Position numbers and translations under genes: made by a program
Source of the DNA: JBJXHC01 sp046160825
Lineage (GTDB): Bacteria > Bacteroidota > Ignavibacteria > UBA10030 > UBA6906
DNA: 8,242 bases
Assembly: GCA_046160825.1 (NCBI GenBank)
Contig: JBJXHC010000074.1
Location: forward strand, 1 to 8,242
Reading direction: 5' to 3'
Shown here: positions 1 to 5,667 of the stretch, in pieces
Numbering within the stretch: position 1 is the first letter of the stretch
Layout: the number at the start of each line of letters is the position of its first letter
Notes under the pieces: model-generated
Databases searched by the model: none
Told to the model about the DNA's origin: nothing
Seen by the model: only the letters and a program-made list of their open reading frames with translations

Positions 1-59
1 CTCACTGCATCGATCTTGAACTGCCGTTCGTATTTCTTTCGGGTTCGTTCCGTAACCAT
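1..59 (-). CDS. IS3-type transposase OrfA, N-terminus only (clipped by window edge)
   Basis: Reading the minus strand from an ATG at 59 gives MVTERTRKKYERQFKIDAV and then runs off the window. This short basic start with the K-Y-x-x-x-F-K-x-x-A-V pattern is the usual opening of the helix-turn-helix OrfA protein of IS3/IS911-family elements, which binds the IS ends and is joined to the DDE-type OrfB by programmed frameshifting. A very good Shine-Dalgarno (AAAGGAGGAG, minus strand, about 67-76) sits just upstream of the ATG, which supports the start. Only 19 codons are visible, so the subgroup, the completeness of the element and the presence of OrfB cannot be judged. The family call rests on motif recognition, not a search. 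Confidence 0.75.
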   Translation of the reverse strand, partial: MVTERTRKKYERQFKIDAV

Positions 60-126
60 GCCAGATCTCCTCCTTTGTTTGAAGATACTGGCTTTTCTCT
101 TTGTCTACAAATTGGGGTAAGGACCA
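60..126 (-). mobile_element. Terminal segment and probable inverted-repeat end of the IS3-type element
   Basis: Between the OrfA start and the ORF at 127 lie 67 bases. Read on the minus strand from 126 they begin TGGTCCTTACCCCAATTTGT. IS3-family elements characteristically start with TG and end with CA, and several carry a 'GACCCCAATTTGTAGACA'-like terminal repeat, which this resembles from memory. The element therefore probably ends exactly at 126, and the following ATG (127-129) would be the target duplication or the first host bases. The partner repeat lies outside the window, so the boundary is inferred. Confidence 0.6.
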
Positions 127-597
127 ATGCAAGCATTCATCACAAACATTAGAGGCAACCAAGGCAGTGTTGAATCTGAGCTACGTCTTTTTGTGAGCTA
201 TAGAAACGAAGCAGCTCACAATGAAGTAAACAATCTTTTGGGTAAGAAGGAACTGCTTGAGTATTGTCAGCTTATTGAAATCTTGTGTCGCATTCTTGAC
301 GAGAAAGTCACACATTGGGCATTATCTTCACGTTTATCAAACGGATCGGCAAACAGACTTGGTTTCGTTTCAGAGAAGTTTAGCAACAACATAGTTGTTG
401 CGAAAATAAAGAACGCAACACTCACTGTCGGCGACAGAGTTTATGCCATGGGGAAGAAATCATGCTTTTCTTCAGTGATACTAAGCATACAAATGAACAA
501 CGTATCACAACAATCAGTTGGAATAACTGATGAGACTGAAGTAGGCATCAAGTTCGATAAAGAGGTGTTAGAGAAAATGGAACTGGTGAGTGCATAA
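127..597 (+). pseudogene. 3' remnant of a HEPN-domain protein with a C-terminal EF-Tu-domain-II-like barrel, cut by the IS
   Basis: The ORF encodes 156 residues. Residues 1-66 are helical and contain RNEAAH (R26 to H31), the R-x4-6-H signature near the end of HEPN domains, many of which are RNases or their inactive relatives in toxin-antitoxin and phage-defence systems; the local pattern resembles the RiboL-PSP/MAE_28990-type HEPN groups. Residues about 78-154 resemble the small beta-barrel of translation factors (domain II type): a 'LTVGDRVYAMG' turn, a 'SIQMNNV' strand and a closing 'EVGIKFDKEVLEKMELV'. The HEPN domain lacks its first helices, the ATG abuts a probable IS end, and an in-frame stop lies just upstream (118-120), so this is most likely the 3' part of a disrupted gene. 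AAGGA at 119-123, contributed by the IS end, is close to the ATG and could still drive weak translation. The sequence is visibly more AT-rich than its neighbours, consistent with transfer. Confidence 0.6.
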
Positions 598-648
598 CAT
601 TTATTTCGTATCTATCATCATGATTCGATGAAATATCTGGAGTAACGA

Positions 649-1554
649 ATGTCCATCCGCGCAGTAAAACGAATAGTCCAATCCCAGCCTACGATGGAAG
701 GGGCTGGTGTGAGGTTACGCAGAGCATTCGGGTTTGGAGCAACGGAGGAATTCGATCCGTTCCTCTTGCTCGATGATTTCAGAAATGAACATCCGGAAGA
801 TTATCTTGCCGGGTTTCCGTGGCATCCGCATCGGGGCATTGAGACGATCACGTATGTGTTGGCGGGAACCGTCAATCATGGTGACAGTCTGGGTAACCGC
901 GGCACCTTGGGTGCTGGCGATGTGCAATGGATGACGGCAGGGAGCGGCATCCTTCATCAGGAAATGCCGCAAGGTGACACGCAAGGACGCATGCACGGCT
1001 TCCAACTCTGGGCGAACCTTCCTTCATCCCATAAAATGACAAAGCCCCGTTACCAGGATGTCATGTCCGGTGAAATCCCTGAAGTCCTGGAAGATGACGG
1101 TACAAGTGTTCGCGTTGTCTGCGGAGATTTTTGGGGGAAGCGTGGCCCCGTGGACGGCATCGCTGCAGATCCGCGCTATCTTGATGTGTGGGTGCCGCCG
1201 GGCAAACGCAAGACTCTGCCAGTCGAAGTGAACCGACATGCGTTTGCATACGTGTTCGAAGGCGCGGGGACATTTCGTGATGCTTCGCAGCCTAAAGCAG
1301 TTCGTACGGATCGCGTAACGCCAACTGGTGATGAGGTGGTTGACTTGACGGGCAACCGGTCGCTGGTGCTGTTTGATAATGGCGATGAAGTGACAGTCCA
1401 AGCGGGGGATGCCGGAATCAGGTTTCTGATGGTCTCCGGTAAACCACTTGAAGAACCAGTTGCGTGGCGCGGCCCGATTGTCATGAATACGGACGAGGAA
1501 CTGAGGCACGCATACGCAGAACTTCGCGACGGGACGTTTATCAAGGAGCGTTAA
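649..1554 (+). CDS. Pirin family protein (bicupin)
   Basis: The 301-residue product is a two-domain cupin of the pirin family, a cytoplasmic protein that binds a single metal (usually iron) in its N-terminal cupin. The N-terminal metal site is fully visible: H59 and H61 in FPWHPHRGIETITYV, and H103 and E105 in GSGILHQEMP, matching the three-His/one-Glu pirin set. The second cupin spans about residues 175-270 and has no equivalent ligand cluster. Length is typical. The start is supported by TGGAG about 8 bases before the ATG. Bacterial pirins include quercetinases and modulators of metabolic enzymes, but nothing here assigns a substrate. It stands alone, with a palindromic repeat downstream and no co-directional partner within 200 bases. 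Family call is firm; function is open. Confidence 0.93.
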   Translation: MSIRAVKRIVQSQPTMEGAGVRLRRAFGFGATEEFDPFLLLDDFRNEHPEDYLAGFPWHPHRGIETITYVLAGTVNHGDSLGNRGTLGAGDVQWMTAGSGILHQEMPQGDTQGRMHGFQLWANLPSSHKMTKPRYQDVMSGEIPEVLEDDGTSVRVVCGDFWGKRGPVDGIAADPRYLDVWVPPGKRKTLPVEVNRHAFAYVFEGAGTFRDASQPKAVRTDRVTPTGDEVVDLTGNRSLVLFDNGDEVTVQAGDAGIRFLMVSGKPLEEPVAWRGPIVMNTDEELRHAYAELRDGTFIKER

Positions 1555-1575
1555 GGCCATGCTTTTAGGTAGTAT

Positions 1576-1641
1576 CGTCAGCCCGAGCGAAGTCGAGGGC
1601 TGATATGCGCATTTCACCGTTCGACTCCGCTCACCATGACG
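1576..1641. repeat. Imperfect palindromic intergenic element (REP/MITE-like)
   Basis: The left arm starts CGTCA (1576) and contains GAGCGAAGTCGA (1585-1596). The right arm is its reverse complement with few changes: TCGACTCCGCTC (1621-1632) and then ATGACG (1636-1641). A smaller hairpin is nested in the left arm: TCAGCCC (1578-1584) pairs with GGGCTGA (1597-1603) across a 12-base loop. The 'GAGCGAAGTCGA' core resembles, from memory, a dispersed repeat common in Bacteroidota/Chlorobi and related genomes. It follows the pirin gene by about 20 bases and could end its transcript, although no U-tract follows. There is no other copy in this window. Confidence 0.6.
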
Positions 1642-1681
1642 ATTGCTTCACAAGTTGAGGTATCTGTTTTTATATATGCGC

Positions 1682-1710
1682 TTGCCTGTCACCGTTTTTT
1701 CTGCTACCAT
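1682..1710 (+). promoter_or_regulatory. Candidate sigma-70-type promoter for the 37-aa ORF (and possibly lptB)
   Basis: TTGCCT (1682-1687, 4 of 6 to the -35 consensus) and TACCAT (1705-1710, 4 of 6 to the -10) are separated by 17 bases. It lies about 67 bases before the small ORF and just before a 5' hairpin. The boxes are weak, and promoter consensus in Bacteroidota-like bacteria can differ, so this is tentative. Confidence 0.35.
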
Positions 1711-1720
1711 AAGCACAAGT

Positions 1721-1742
1721 TCAACTCCCACCGATGAGTTGA
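1721..1742 (+). promoter_or_regulatory. Hairpin in the 5' leader of the 37-aa ORF
   Basis: TCAACTC (1721-1727) and GAGTTGA (1736-1742) form a perfect 7-bp stem with an 8-base loop. If the promoter at 1682-1710 is used, this hairpin sits at the very 5' end of the transcript, where it could protect against decay or serve as an operator-like dyad. No U-tract follows, so it is not a terminator. Confidence 0.4.
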
Positions 1743-1776
1743 GCCAATGTACCACCATCATCACATGGAGGGTCTC

Positions 1777-1890
1777 ATGAAGTTCAAGGTTCGGCGTCAA
1801 GATGTTGTGTTCTACGCTGTACTTCTCGTGATGTTTGTTGTTCTCTCCGGGTTTGGACCGGCGGCATGCTGCCCTTACGGGATAGGCTGA
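1777..1890 (+). CDS. 37-aa small membrane-type ORF
   Basis: ATG at 1777 opens a 37-codon frame that ends in TGA at 1888-1890. A clear Shine-Dalgarno (GGAGG, 1768-1772) lies 4 bases before it. The product starts basic (MKFKVRRQD), continues with a hydrophobic stretch (about residues 10-27, VVFYAVLLVMFVVLSGFG) and ends PAACCPYGIG with adjacent cysteines at 31-32. It could be a single-pass membrane microprotein or a signal-peptide-like peptide; PAAC is not a good lipobox because of the proline. A candidate promoter and hairpin precede it and a strong terminator starts 15 bases after the stop, so it appears to be a self-contained transcription unit or a leader ORF before lptB. No family recognised. 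Confidence 0.55.
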   Translation: MKFKVRRQDVVFYAVLLVMFVVLSGFGPAACCPYGIG

Positions 1891-1905
1891 GAAGGAAAGC
1901 ACTTC

Positions 1906-1932
1906 CGGGGCGGCAACGCCCCGATTTTGTTT
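1906..1932 (+). terminator. Intrinsic terminator between the 37-aa ORF and lptB
   Basis: CGGGGCG (1906-1912), loop GCAA (1913-1916, a GNRA tetraloop) and CGCCCCG (1917-1923) make a perfect 7-bp, nearly all-GC stem, followed by ATTTTGTTT. This is a textbook Rho-independent terminator on the plus strand. It ends only about 15 bases before the lptB start codon, so lptB transcription must read through it, be controlled by it, or start in an unusually short space. Confidence 0.8.
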
Positions 1933-1947
1933 CAGTAATTCAAATGC

Positions 1948-2706
1948 ATGAACGATCAACAGCAATCTCCAACCCGCATTCTCCGCTCCGACAATCTTGT
2001 GAAGCGTTACAAGAAGCGCACCGTTGTTAAAGGCGCGACTGTCGACGTGAAGCAGGGGGAAGTCGTCGGACTTCTCGGTCCGAACGGCGCCGGTAAAACC
2101 ACCACGTTCTATATGATTGTCGGAATGATTACCCCGAACGACGGTCACGTCTATCTGGACGATGCGGAGATTACGCGTGTTGCGATGTACAAACGTGCGC
2201 GCATGGGCATCGGCTATCTGCCGCAGGAGGCGTCCATCTTCCGGAAGATGACGGTCGAGGAGAATATTCTTGCCGTGCTTCAAGTGATGAAGATGAGCAA
2301 CGCCGAACGCAAGGTGAAATGCGAGCAGCTCCTGAACGACTTCAGCATTACGCATATAGCGAAGAGCAAAGGCTACATGCTCTCGGGCGGTGAACGCCGG
2401 CGCACGGAAATTGCACGGGCACTGGCAACCGATCCGCAGTTCATTCTTCTTGATGAACCGTTTGCCGGCATCGATCCGATTGCAGTGGAAGAAATCATGA
2501 AAATCGTTATCGGCTTGAAGGAACGCAATATCGGCGTGCTGGTGACGGATCATAATGTTCACGAAACTCTTTCCATAACAGATCGAGCGTATTTGCTCTT
2601 TGAGGGGCAAATCCTCATGTCGGGTACATCCGAGAATCTCGCTAACGACCCTGAGGCAAGGAAACTGTACCTTGGCGAGAAATTCAAACTGGACCGGTAT
2701 CAATGA
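1948..2706 (+). CDS. lptB: LptB, ATPase of the LPS export (LptBFG) ABC transporter
   Basis: The 252-residue cytoplasmic ATPase powers extraction of lipopolysaccharide from the inner membrane by LptFG and its transfer across the LptC/LptA bridge. All ABC motifs are present: Walker A GPNGAGKTT (44-52), Q-loop Q93 in the LptB-typical GIGYLPQEASIFR, signature LSGGERRR (145-152), Walker B ILLDEP with catalytic E170, and switch H202 in TDHNV. The ERRR signature, PFAGIDPI and the YLGE end (about 242-245) separate LptB from the related LivF/LivG proteins. Length is usual for the family. The start at 1948 fits the alignment with E. coli LptB plus a short extension, but no Shine-Dalgarno precedes it. 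lptA, lptC and lptFG are not in the window. A strong hairpin terminator lies immediately upstream. Confidence 0.95.
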   Translation: MNDQQQSPTRILRSDNLVKRYKKRTVVKGATVDVKQGEVVGLLGPNGAGKTTTFYMIVGMITPNDGHVYLDDAEITRVAMYKRARMGIGYLPQEASIFRKMTVEENILAVLQVMKMSNAERKVKCEQLLNDFSITHIAKSKGYMLSGGERRRTEIARALATDPQFILLDEPFAGIDPIAVEEIMKIVIGLKERNIGVLVTDHNVHETLSITDRAYLLFEGQILMSGTSENLANDPEARKLYLGEKFKLDRYQ

Positions 2707-2733
2707 AGGTTGCCAAGTGGAACCGTTTCGCCA

Positions 2734-2762
2734 TTGGTCACGTTAGAGTAACTGAATACAAT
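2734..2762 (+). promoter_or_regulatory. Candidate promoter for the secreted Cys/His protein
   Basis: TACAAT (2757-2762, 5 of 6 to the -10) is preceded at 17 bases by TTGGTC (2734-2739, 3 of 6 to the -35). A start near 2769 would give a leader of about 33 bases containing the Shine-Dalgarno at 2791-2796, which agrees with translation from 2802 rather than from the upstream in-frame ATG at 2703. Confidence 0.4.
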
Positions 2763-2801
2763 CTCCCCTTTATCGATTCAAATATCATTCAAGGAGCTAT
2801 C

Positions 2802-3266
2802 ATGAAACATGTATTGTTTGTCCTGCTGATACTATGTTACAGTCTTGTCCTGGTTGGACAGGAGAAGATGGAAGCAAAGAAGGCTGAAGTGAAAGCGTCA
2901 ATCAAAACCGACATGGAGCAGACTGTGCTGCACGGCTACGTTGTCGATGCCATGTGCGCCAAGGGCATGTCAAAAAATTCCGAGAAGGTTATGGAGAAGG
3001 CCGCATCGCATTCAAAGAGTTGTGCAATGCACGAGGGATGCGCAAGCAGCGGCTTCGGTGTTTTCTCGGAAGGGAAGTGGTATAAGTTTGATGAGGTGGG
3101 AGACAAACAGGCAATGGAACTTATCAAAAATTCCAAGGCCGATAAAGGAATGATGGTGGAAGTATCCGGCGTTCAAAAAGAAGGTAAGTTTGTTGTCGCT
3201 TCAATCACTGAACACGATATGAAACACATGAAGAATCAGATCAAGTCCGGCGATCTCAAGGACTGA
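2802..3266 (+). CDS. Small secreted protein with a conserved Cys/His pattern, function unknown
   Basis: The 154-residue protein starts MKHVLFVLLILCYSLVLVGQ, a clear Sec signal peptide (basic start, hydrophobic core, probable cleavage near residues 19-20). A charged Lys/Glu linker follows (about 20-40). The globular part begins HGYVVDAMCAKGM (C48 in the mature protein), continues with HSKSCAMHEGCASSGFGVFSEGKWYKFD and ends with beta strands (VEVSGVQKEGKFVVASI). The layout G-[WY]-x-x-D-x-x-C, H-x-x-C-A, C, then an OB-like strand pair recalls small exported proteins common in Acidobacteria and Planctomycetes (DUF5818-like), by memory only. The cysteines and histidines suggest a disulfide or metal site; there is no CxxCH heme motif. 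AAGGAG sits 5 bases before the ATG. A longer in-frame start at 2703 overlaps the lptB stop as ATGA but would bury the signal peptide, so it was not chosen. Confidence 0.75.
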   Translation: MKHVLFVLLILCYSLVLVGQEKMEAKKAEVKASIKTDMEQTVLHGYVVDAMCAKGMSKNSEKVMEKAASHSKSCAMHEGCASSGFGVFSEGKWYKFDEVGDKQAMELIKNSKADKGMMVEVSGVQKEGKFVVASITEHDMKHMKNQIKSGDLKD

Positions 3267-3290
3267 GGGATTGTTTGTGGTACAAGCCCG

Positions 3291-3321
3291 AACGGTCTCG
3301 CCCTTTAATGGCGGGACCGTT
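3291..3321. terminator. Strong hairpin between convergent transcription units
   Basis: AACGGTCTCGCC (3291-3302) pairs with GGCGGGACCGTT (3310-3321) over 12 positions (one G-T wobble) with a 7-base loop. It starts 24 bases after the stop of the plus-strand secreted-protein gene and lies 11 bases beyond the stop of the minus-strand operon, the right place for a shared bidirectional transcript end. Neither side has a good U-tract, so it may act as an RNA 3'-end stabiliser or need Rho. Confidence 0.55.
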
Positions 3322-3332
3322 GTGCGTTCACT

Positions 3333-3608
3333 TCACCCACCTACAATTTTCTTGTATTCAACTTCGAGGGCATGCTTTTCAATCTGCGTGATCTCTTTCG
3401 AGGAAAAAGAATTTGGATCCGCACTCGGCATTCCATCAATGGCGACCGACGTAACAGAAAACGCCGGCTTGCCACCCTTACCAAAAAAGAACCCGCCAAT
3501 GCGAGCCTTGAACTGAACGACTCTTCCATCTCCCACAATACGGTCGAGTGGCATTTCAAACTTTGTTGGCAGCTTTGACATTTCCTGCTTTTTACCAAAT
3601 CCAAACAC
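3333..3608 (-). CDS. 91-aa cytoplasmic protein of unknown function, last gene of the operon
   Basis: The frame begins with GTG at 3606-3608, preceded at 6 bases by AAGGAG on the minus strand, which makes GTG the likely start rather than the ATG ten codons in. The 91-residue product has no signal peptide or membrane segment. It starts MFGFGKKQEMSKLP, has a central beta-rich Gly/Phe stretch (VVQFKARIGGFFFGKGGKPAFSV, about 30-52) and ends with an amphipathic helix (SKEITQIEKHALEVEYKKIVG). No known family was recognised. It lies 41 bases behind the FmdB-type gene, same strand, so it is probably co-transcribed, and it is the last gene before the convergent hairpin at 3291-3321. Coding nature is supported by the Shine-Dalgarno and spacing; function is unassigned. 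Confidence 0.65.
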   Translation of the reverse strand: MFGFGKKQEMSKLPTKFEMPLDRIVGDGRVVQFKARIGGFFFGKGGKPAFSVTSVAIDGMPSADPNSFSSKEITQIEKHALEVEYKKIVGG

Positions 3609-3649
3609 GGCTGTCTCCTTGAGTGTTCTGATGTATCGTCTATTTGAAT

Positions 3650-3946
3650 CTACGAATCCTTCTTTGGTGTCTCCGGCGTGGAGGGTTTGGGAGTCTCCAC
3701 TTTGGTATCGGGTGTTGACTCCTTTTTCTCTTCTTTTTTATCCGGAGCGGCGCTTTTCTGCTCTTTCTTGTAGTCGGTCAGATAGAATCCGGTTCCCTTG
3801 AATATCAGCCCACCGCCTCCTCCAAGCACGCGTGCTAATCCGTTGGTCTTGCAGTTCGGGCACAACGTCAGTGGTGTCTCTTTCATGGACTGGAGTTCTT
3901 CCAGTTCGTGTCCGCAGTTCTTGCAAATATACTCATACGTTGGCAT
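3650..3946 (-). CDS. FmdB-type zinc ribbon protein
   Basis: The 98-residue product opens MPTYEYICKNCGHELEELQSM, the hallmark of the FmdB/CxxC_CxxC_SSSS putative regulatory family. Four zinc ligands are visible: C8, C11, C29 and C32. After the ribbon comes ARVLGGGGGLIFKGTGFYLTDYKK, the usual second half of the family. The last 40 or so residues are a low-complexity Lys/Glu/Pro/Thr/Ser tail, probably disordered. The role is unknown; it was linked to regulation of formamidase genes only by name. TTGGAG lies 4 bases before the ATG. It sits 27 bases behind the aminotransferase gene on the same strand, so it likely belongs to the same transcript. Confidence 0.88.
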   Translation of the reverse strand: MPTYEYICKNCGHELEELQSMKETPLTLCPNCKTNGLARVLGGGGGLIFKGTGFYLTDYKKEQKSAAPDKKEEKKESTPDTKVETPKPSTPETPKKDS

Positions 3947-3973
3947 TTCATCTCCAAGGGTTTCGTGCGCCTG

Positions 3974-5167
3974 CTATTGTAGAGCCGTCAGGCCCTCTTT
4001 GATCCTCTTTGTTCCCTTTTCTATCTCACTCAAAGAGCATGCGTAAGAAATGCGCACACACGTATCATCGCCGAAAGCATAGCCCGGCACCGTTGCGACA
4101 TGGAAATTATCGAGCAGGTACTGGGACATGTCGGCTGAATTCTTTATCAACTGTTGCTTGAATTTCCGTCCGTAGAAATTCTTGACCTGGAAGAAAATAT
4201 AGAATGCCCCTTCGGGTTGTTCCGCAACAACGCCGGGGATCGAACGCAAAGCAGTCATTGCACAGTCACGGCGTAAGCCGAACTGTTCCACCATCTTGTC
4301 GATGTCCGCTGTCGGTCCGTTGAGTGCCGCAATGGTTGCTTTCTGCGCAATGGAATTTGCATTCGAGGTCACCTGGCTTTGCACCTTCGCCGCTGCTTCG
4401 ATGATTGGCAATGGTCCGCCCATATAGCCGATGCGCCAGCCGGTCATGGCATACGCCTTGGAAACGCCGTTCACGGTAATAACGTGGTCATGCATTCCCT
4501 TCCCTGACCCGATACTGAAGTGCCGTCGCTCGTCATACATCACCTTCTCATAAATCTCGTCCGAGATGACATAGATGCCGGTCTCCTTGACGATGCGAGC
4601 GAGGTCTTCGAACTCACTCTGCGAATAGACAGCACCAGTCGGGTTGCCGGGACTGTTGATGATGATGGCCTTTGTCTTCTGGTTGATCACGCGCCGTATT
4701 GCGCGTAGGTCGGGTTTGAATCGTGTTTCGATGGAAGTCCGGACAATCACCGGTACGGCATCAACCAGTTTCACCATCTCGGGATAGCTGACCCAATACG
4801 GACTGATGACGATCACTTCGTCGCCCTTGTTGCATATTGCCTGGAGGGCATTGAAGATCGATTGCTTGGCACCGGAGGAAACAAGAATCTGTCCCGGCTC
4901 GAAATGGATCTTGTTTTCGGTTGCGAACTTCTTCACGATTGCCTGGATAAGGTCGGGGGTTCCCTGGTTGGCGGTATAGTGTGTAAAGTCCGCCTCAATC
5001 GCTTTGATGGCTGCTTCCTTGACGTGCCGCGGTGTCGGGAAATCCGGTTCGCCGGCGGTGAGACTGATTACGTCAACACCAGCTTCCTTGAGCCGCCTTG
5101 CCTTGGCTGTGAGGGCCAGCGTCTGTGATTCTTCGATGCTCTGAATTTTTCGGGAGAGAGCGTGCAT
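3974..5167 (-). CDS. PLP-dependent class I aminotransferase (aspartate aminotransferase-like, subgroup Ib)
   Basis: The 397-residue enzyme is a fold-type I aminotransferase of the AspC/AspB type, moving the amino group of aspartate (or a related donor, perhaps prephenate) to 2-oxoglutarate in the cytoplasm. Visible motifs are SLTAGEPDFPTP (35-46), HYTANQGTPDL (63-73), the PLP-contact NSPGNPTGAVY with N175, ISDEIYE with D203 and Y206, the Schiff-base lysine K237 in NGVSKAYAMTGWRIGY, and the substrate-carboxylate arginine R372 in CVRISYA. Length matches the family. Its ATG overlaps the coaD stop codon as TAATG, and no Shine-Dalgarno is evident, so translation probably depends on coupling to coaD. 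Exact substrate cannot be fixed from sequence alone. Confidence 0.92.
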   Translation of the reverse strand: MHALSRKIQSIEESQTLALTAKARRLKEAGVDVISLTAGEPDFPTPRHVKEAAIKAIEADFTHYTANQGTPDLIQAIVKKFATENKIHFEPGQILVSSGAKQSIFNALQAICNKGDEVIVISPYWVSYPEMVKLVDAVPVIVRTSIETRFKPDLRAIRRVINQKTKAIIINSPGNPTGAVYSQSEFEDLARIVKETGIYVISDEIYEKVMYDERRHFSIGSGKGMHDHVITVNGVSKAYAMTGWRIGYMGGPLPIIEAAAKVQSQVTSNANSIAQKATIAALNGPTADIDKMVEQFGLRRDCAMTALRSIPGVVAEQPEGAFYIFFQVKNFYGRKFKQQLIKNSADMSQYLLDNFHVATVPGYAFGDDTCVRISYACSLSEIEKGTKRIKEGLTALQ

Positions 5168-5667
5168 TAACGTTTGGCTGAACGTGAACGATGTTTTGTG
5201 CGCAATCTGCGCCGGACATTATTGGGGACAAACCCTGAAACATCCCCGCCGAGACGCGCAACCTCACGCACGATGGAGGAATTGAGATACGTGTACTTTT
5301 CATCCGGAACTAAAAACACCGAATCGAACGTGGGGGAGAGCTTCCTGTTCATCAACGCCATCTGAAATTCATACTCAAAGTCTGATACTGCGCGCAGTCC
5401 GCGGATAATGGCCGTTGCTTTCTTCCGTCGCGCATATTCCACAAGCAGTCCATCGAATCCATCAACCATGACGGAGCGATTCTTCTTGAACACTTCTTTG
5501 ATCATCTCCACTCGTTCATCTCCTGTAAAGAGAGGAGCCTTTGAAGAGTTCCGTGCAACGAGTACGATCACCTTGTCGAACATGCGCGTCGCACGTTCGA
5601 TCACATCAATATGACCGTACGTAATCGGGTCGAATGTCCCTGGATAAATTGCCACTGTGCGTTTCAT
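5167..5667 (-). CDS. coaD: Phosphopantetheine adenylyltransferase
   Basis: The 166-residue enzyme carries out the fourth step of CoA synthesis, joining 4'-phosphopantetheine and ATP to give dephospho-CoA and pyrophosphate. The nucleotidyltransferase signature YPGTFDPITYGH (8-19) with H19 is complete, as are IIRGLRAVSDFEYE (87-100), the NRKL segment (107-110) and YLNSSIVRE (127-135), which bind ATP and substrate. Length is typical, with a basic tail (RRRLRTKHRSRSAKR). Its start overlaps the rsmD stop by 4 bases (ATGA), and AGGAGG lies 8 bases upstream inside rsmD. The rsmD-coaD pairing is a widely conserved bacterial arrangement, which supports both calls. Confidence 0.97.
   Translation of the reverse strand: MKRTVAIYPGTFDPITYGHIDVIERATRMFDKVIVLVARNSSKAPLFTGDERVEMIKEVFKKNRSVMVDGFDGLLVEYARRKKATAIIRGLRAVSDFEYEFQMALMNRKLSPTFDSVFLVPDEKYTYLNSSIVREVARLGGDVSGFVPNNVRRRLRTKHRSRSAKR

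Noticed and set aside
1024..1617. 197-codon minus-strand frame opposite the pirin gene
   Set aside because: It mirrors the pirin coding sequence, shows no domain, and its start falls in the palindromic repeat at 1576-1641.
1648..2703. 351-codon open frame on the minus strand opposite lptB
   Set aside because: It lies antisense to an unmistakable lptB with all ABC motifs. The product shows no recognisable domain, and its C-terminal part runs through the terminator and small-ORF region. The openness comes from lptB codon bias.
2703..2801. Upstream in-frame ATG at 2703 giving a 33-residue extension of the secreted protein, with ATGA overlap to lptB
   Set aside because: The extension would bury a clear signal peptide, and the ATG at 2802 has a strong AAGGAG site and a promoter candidate just upstream. 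The overlap appears to be coincidence.
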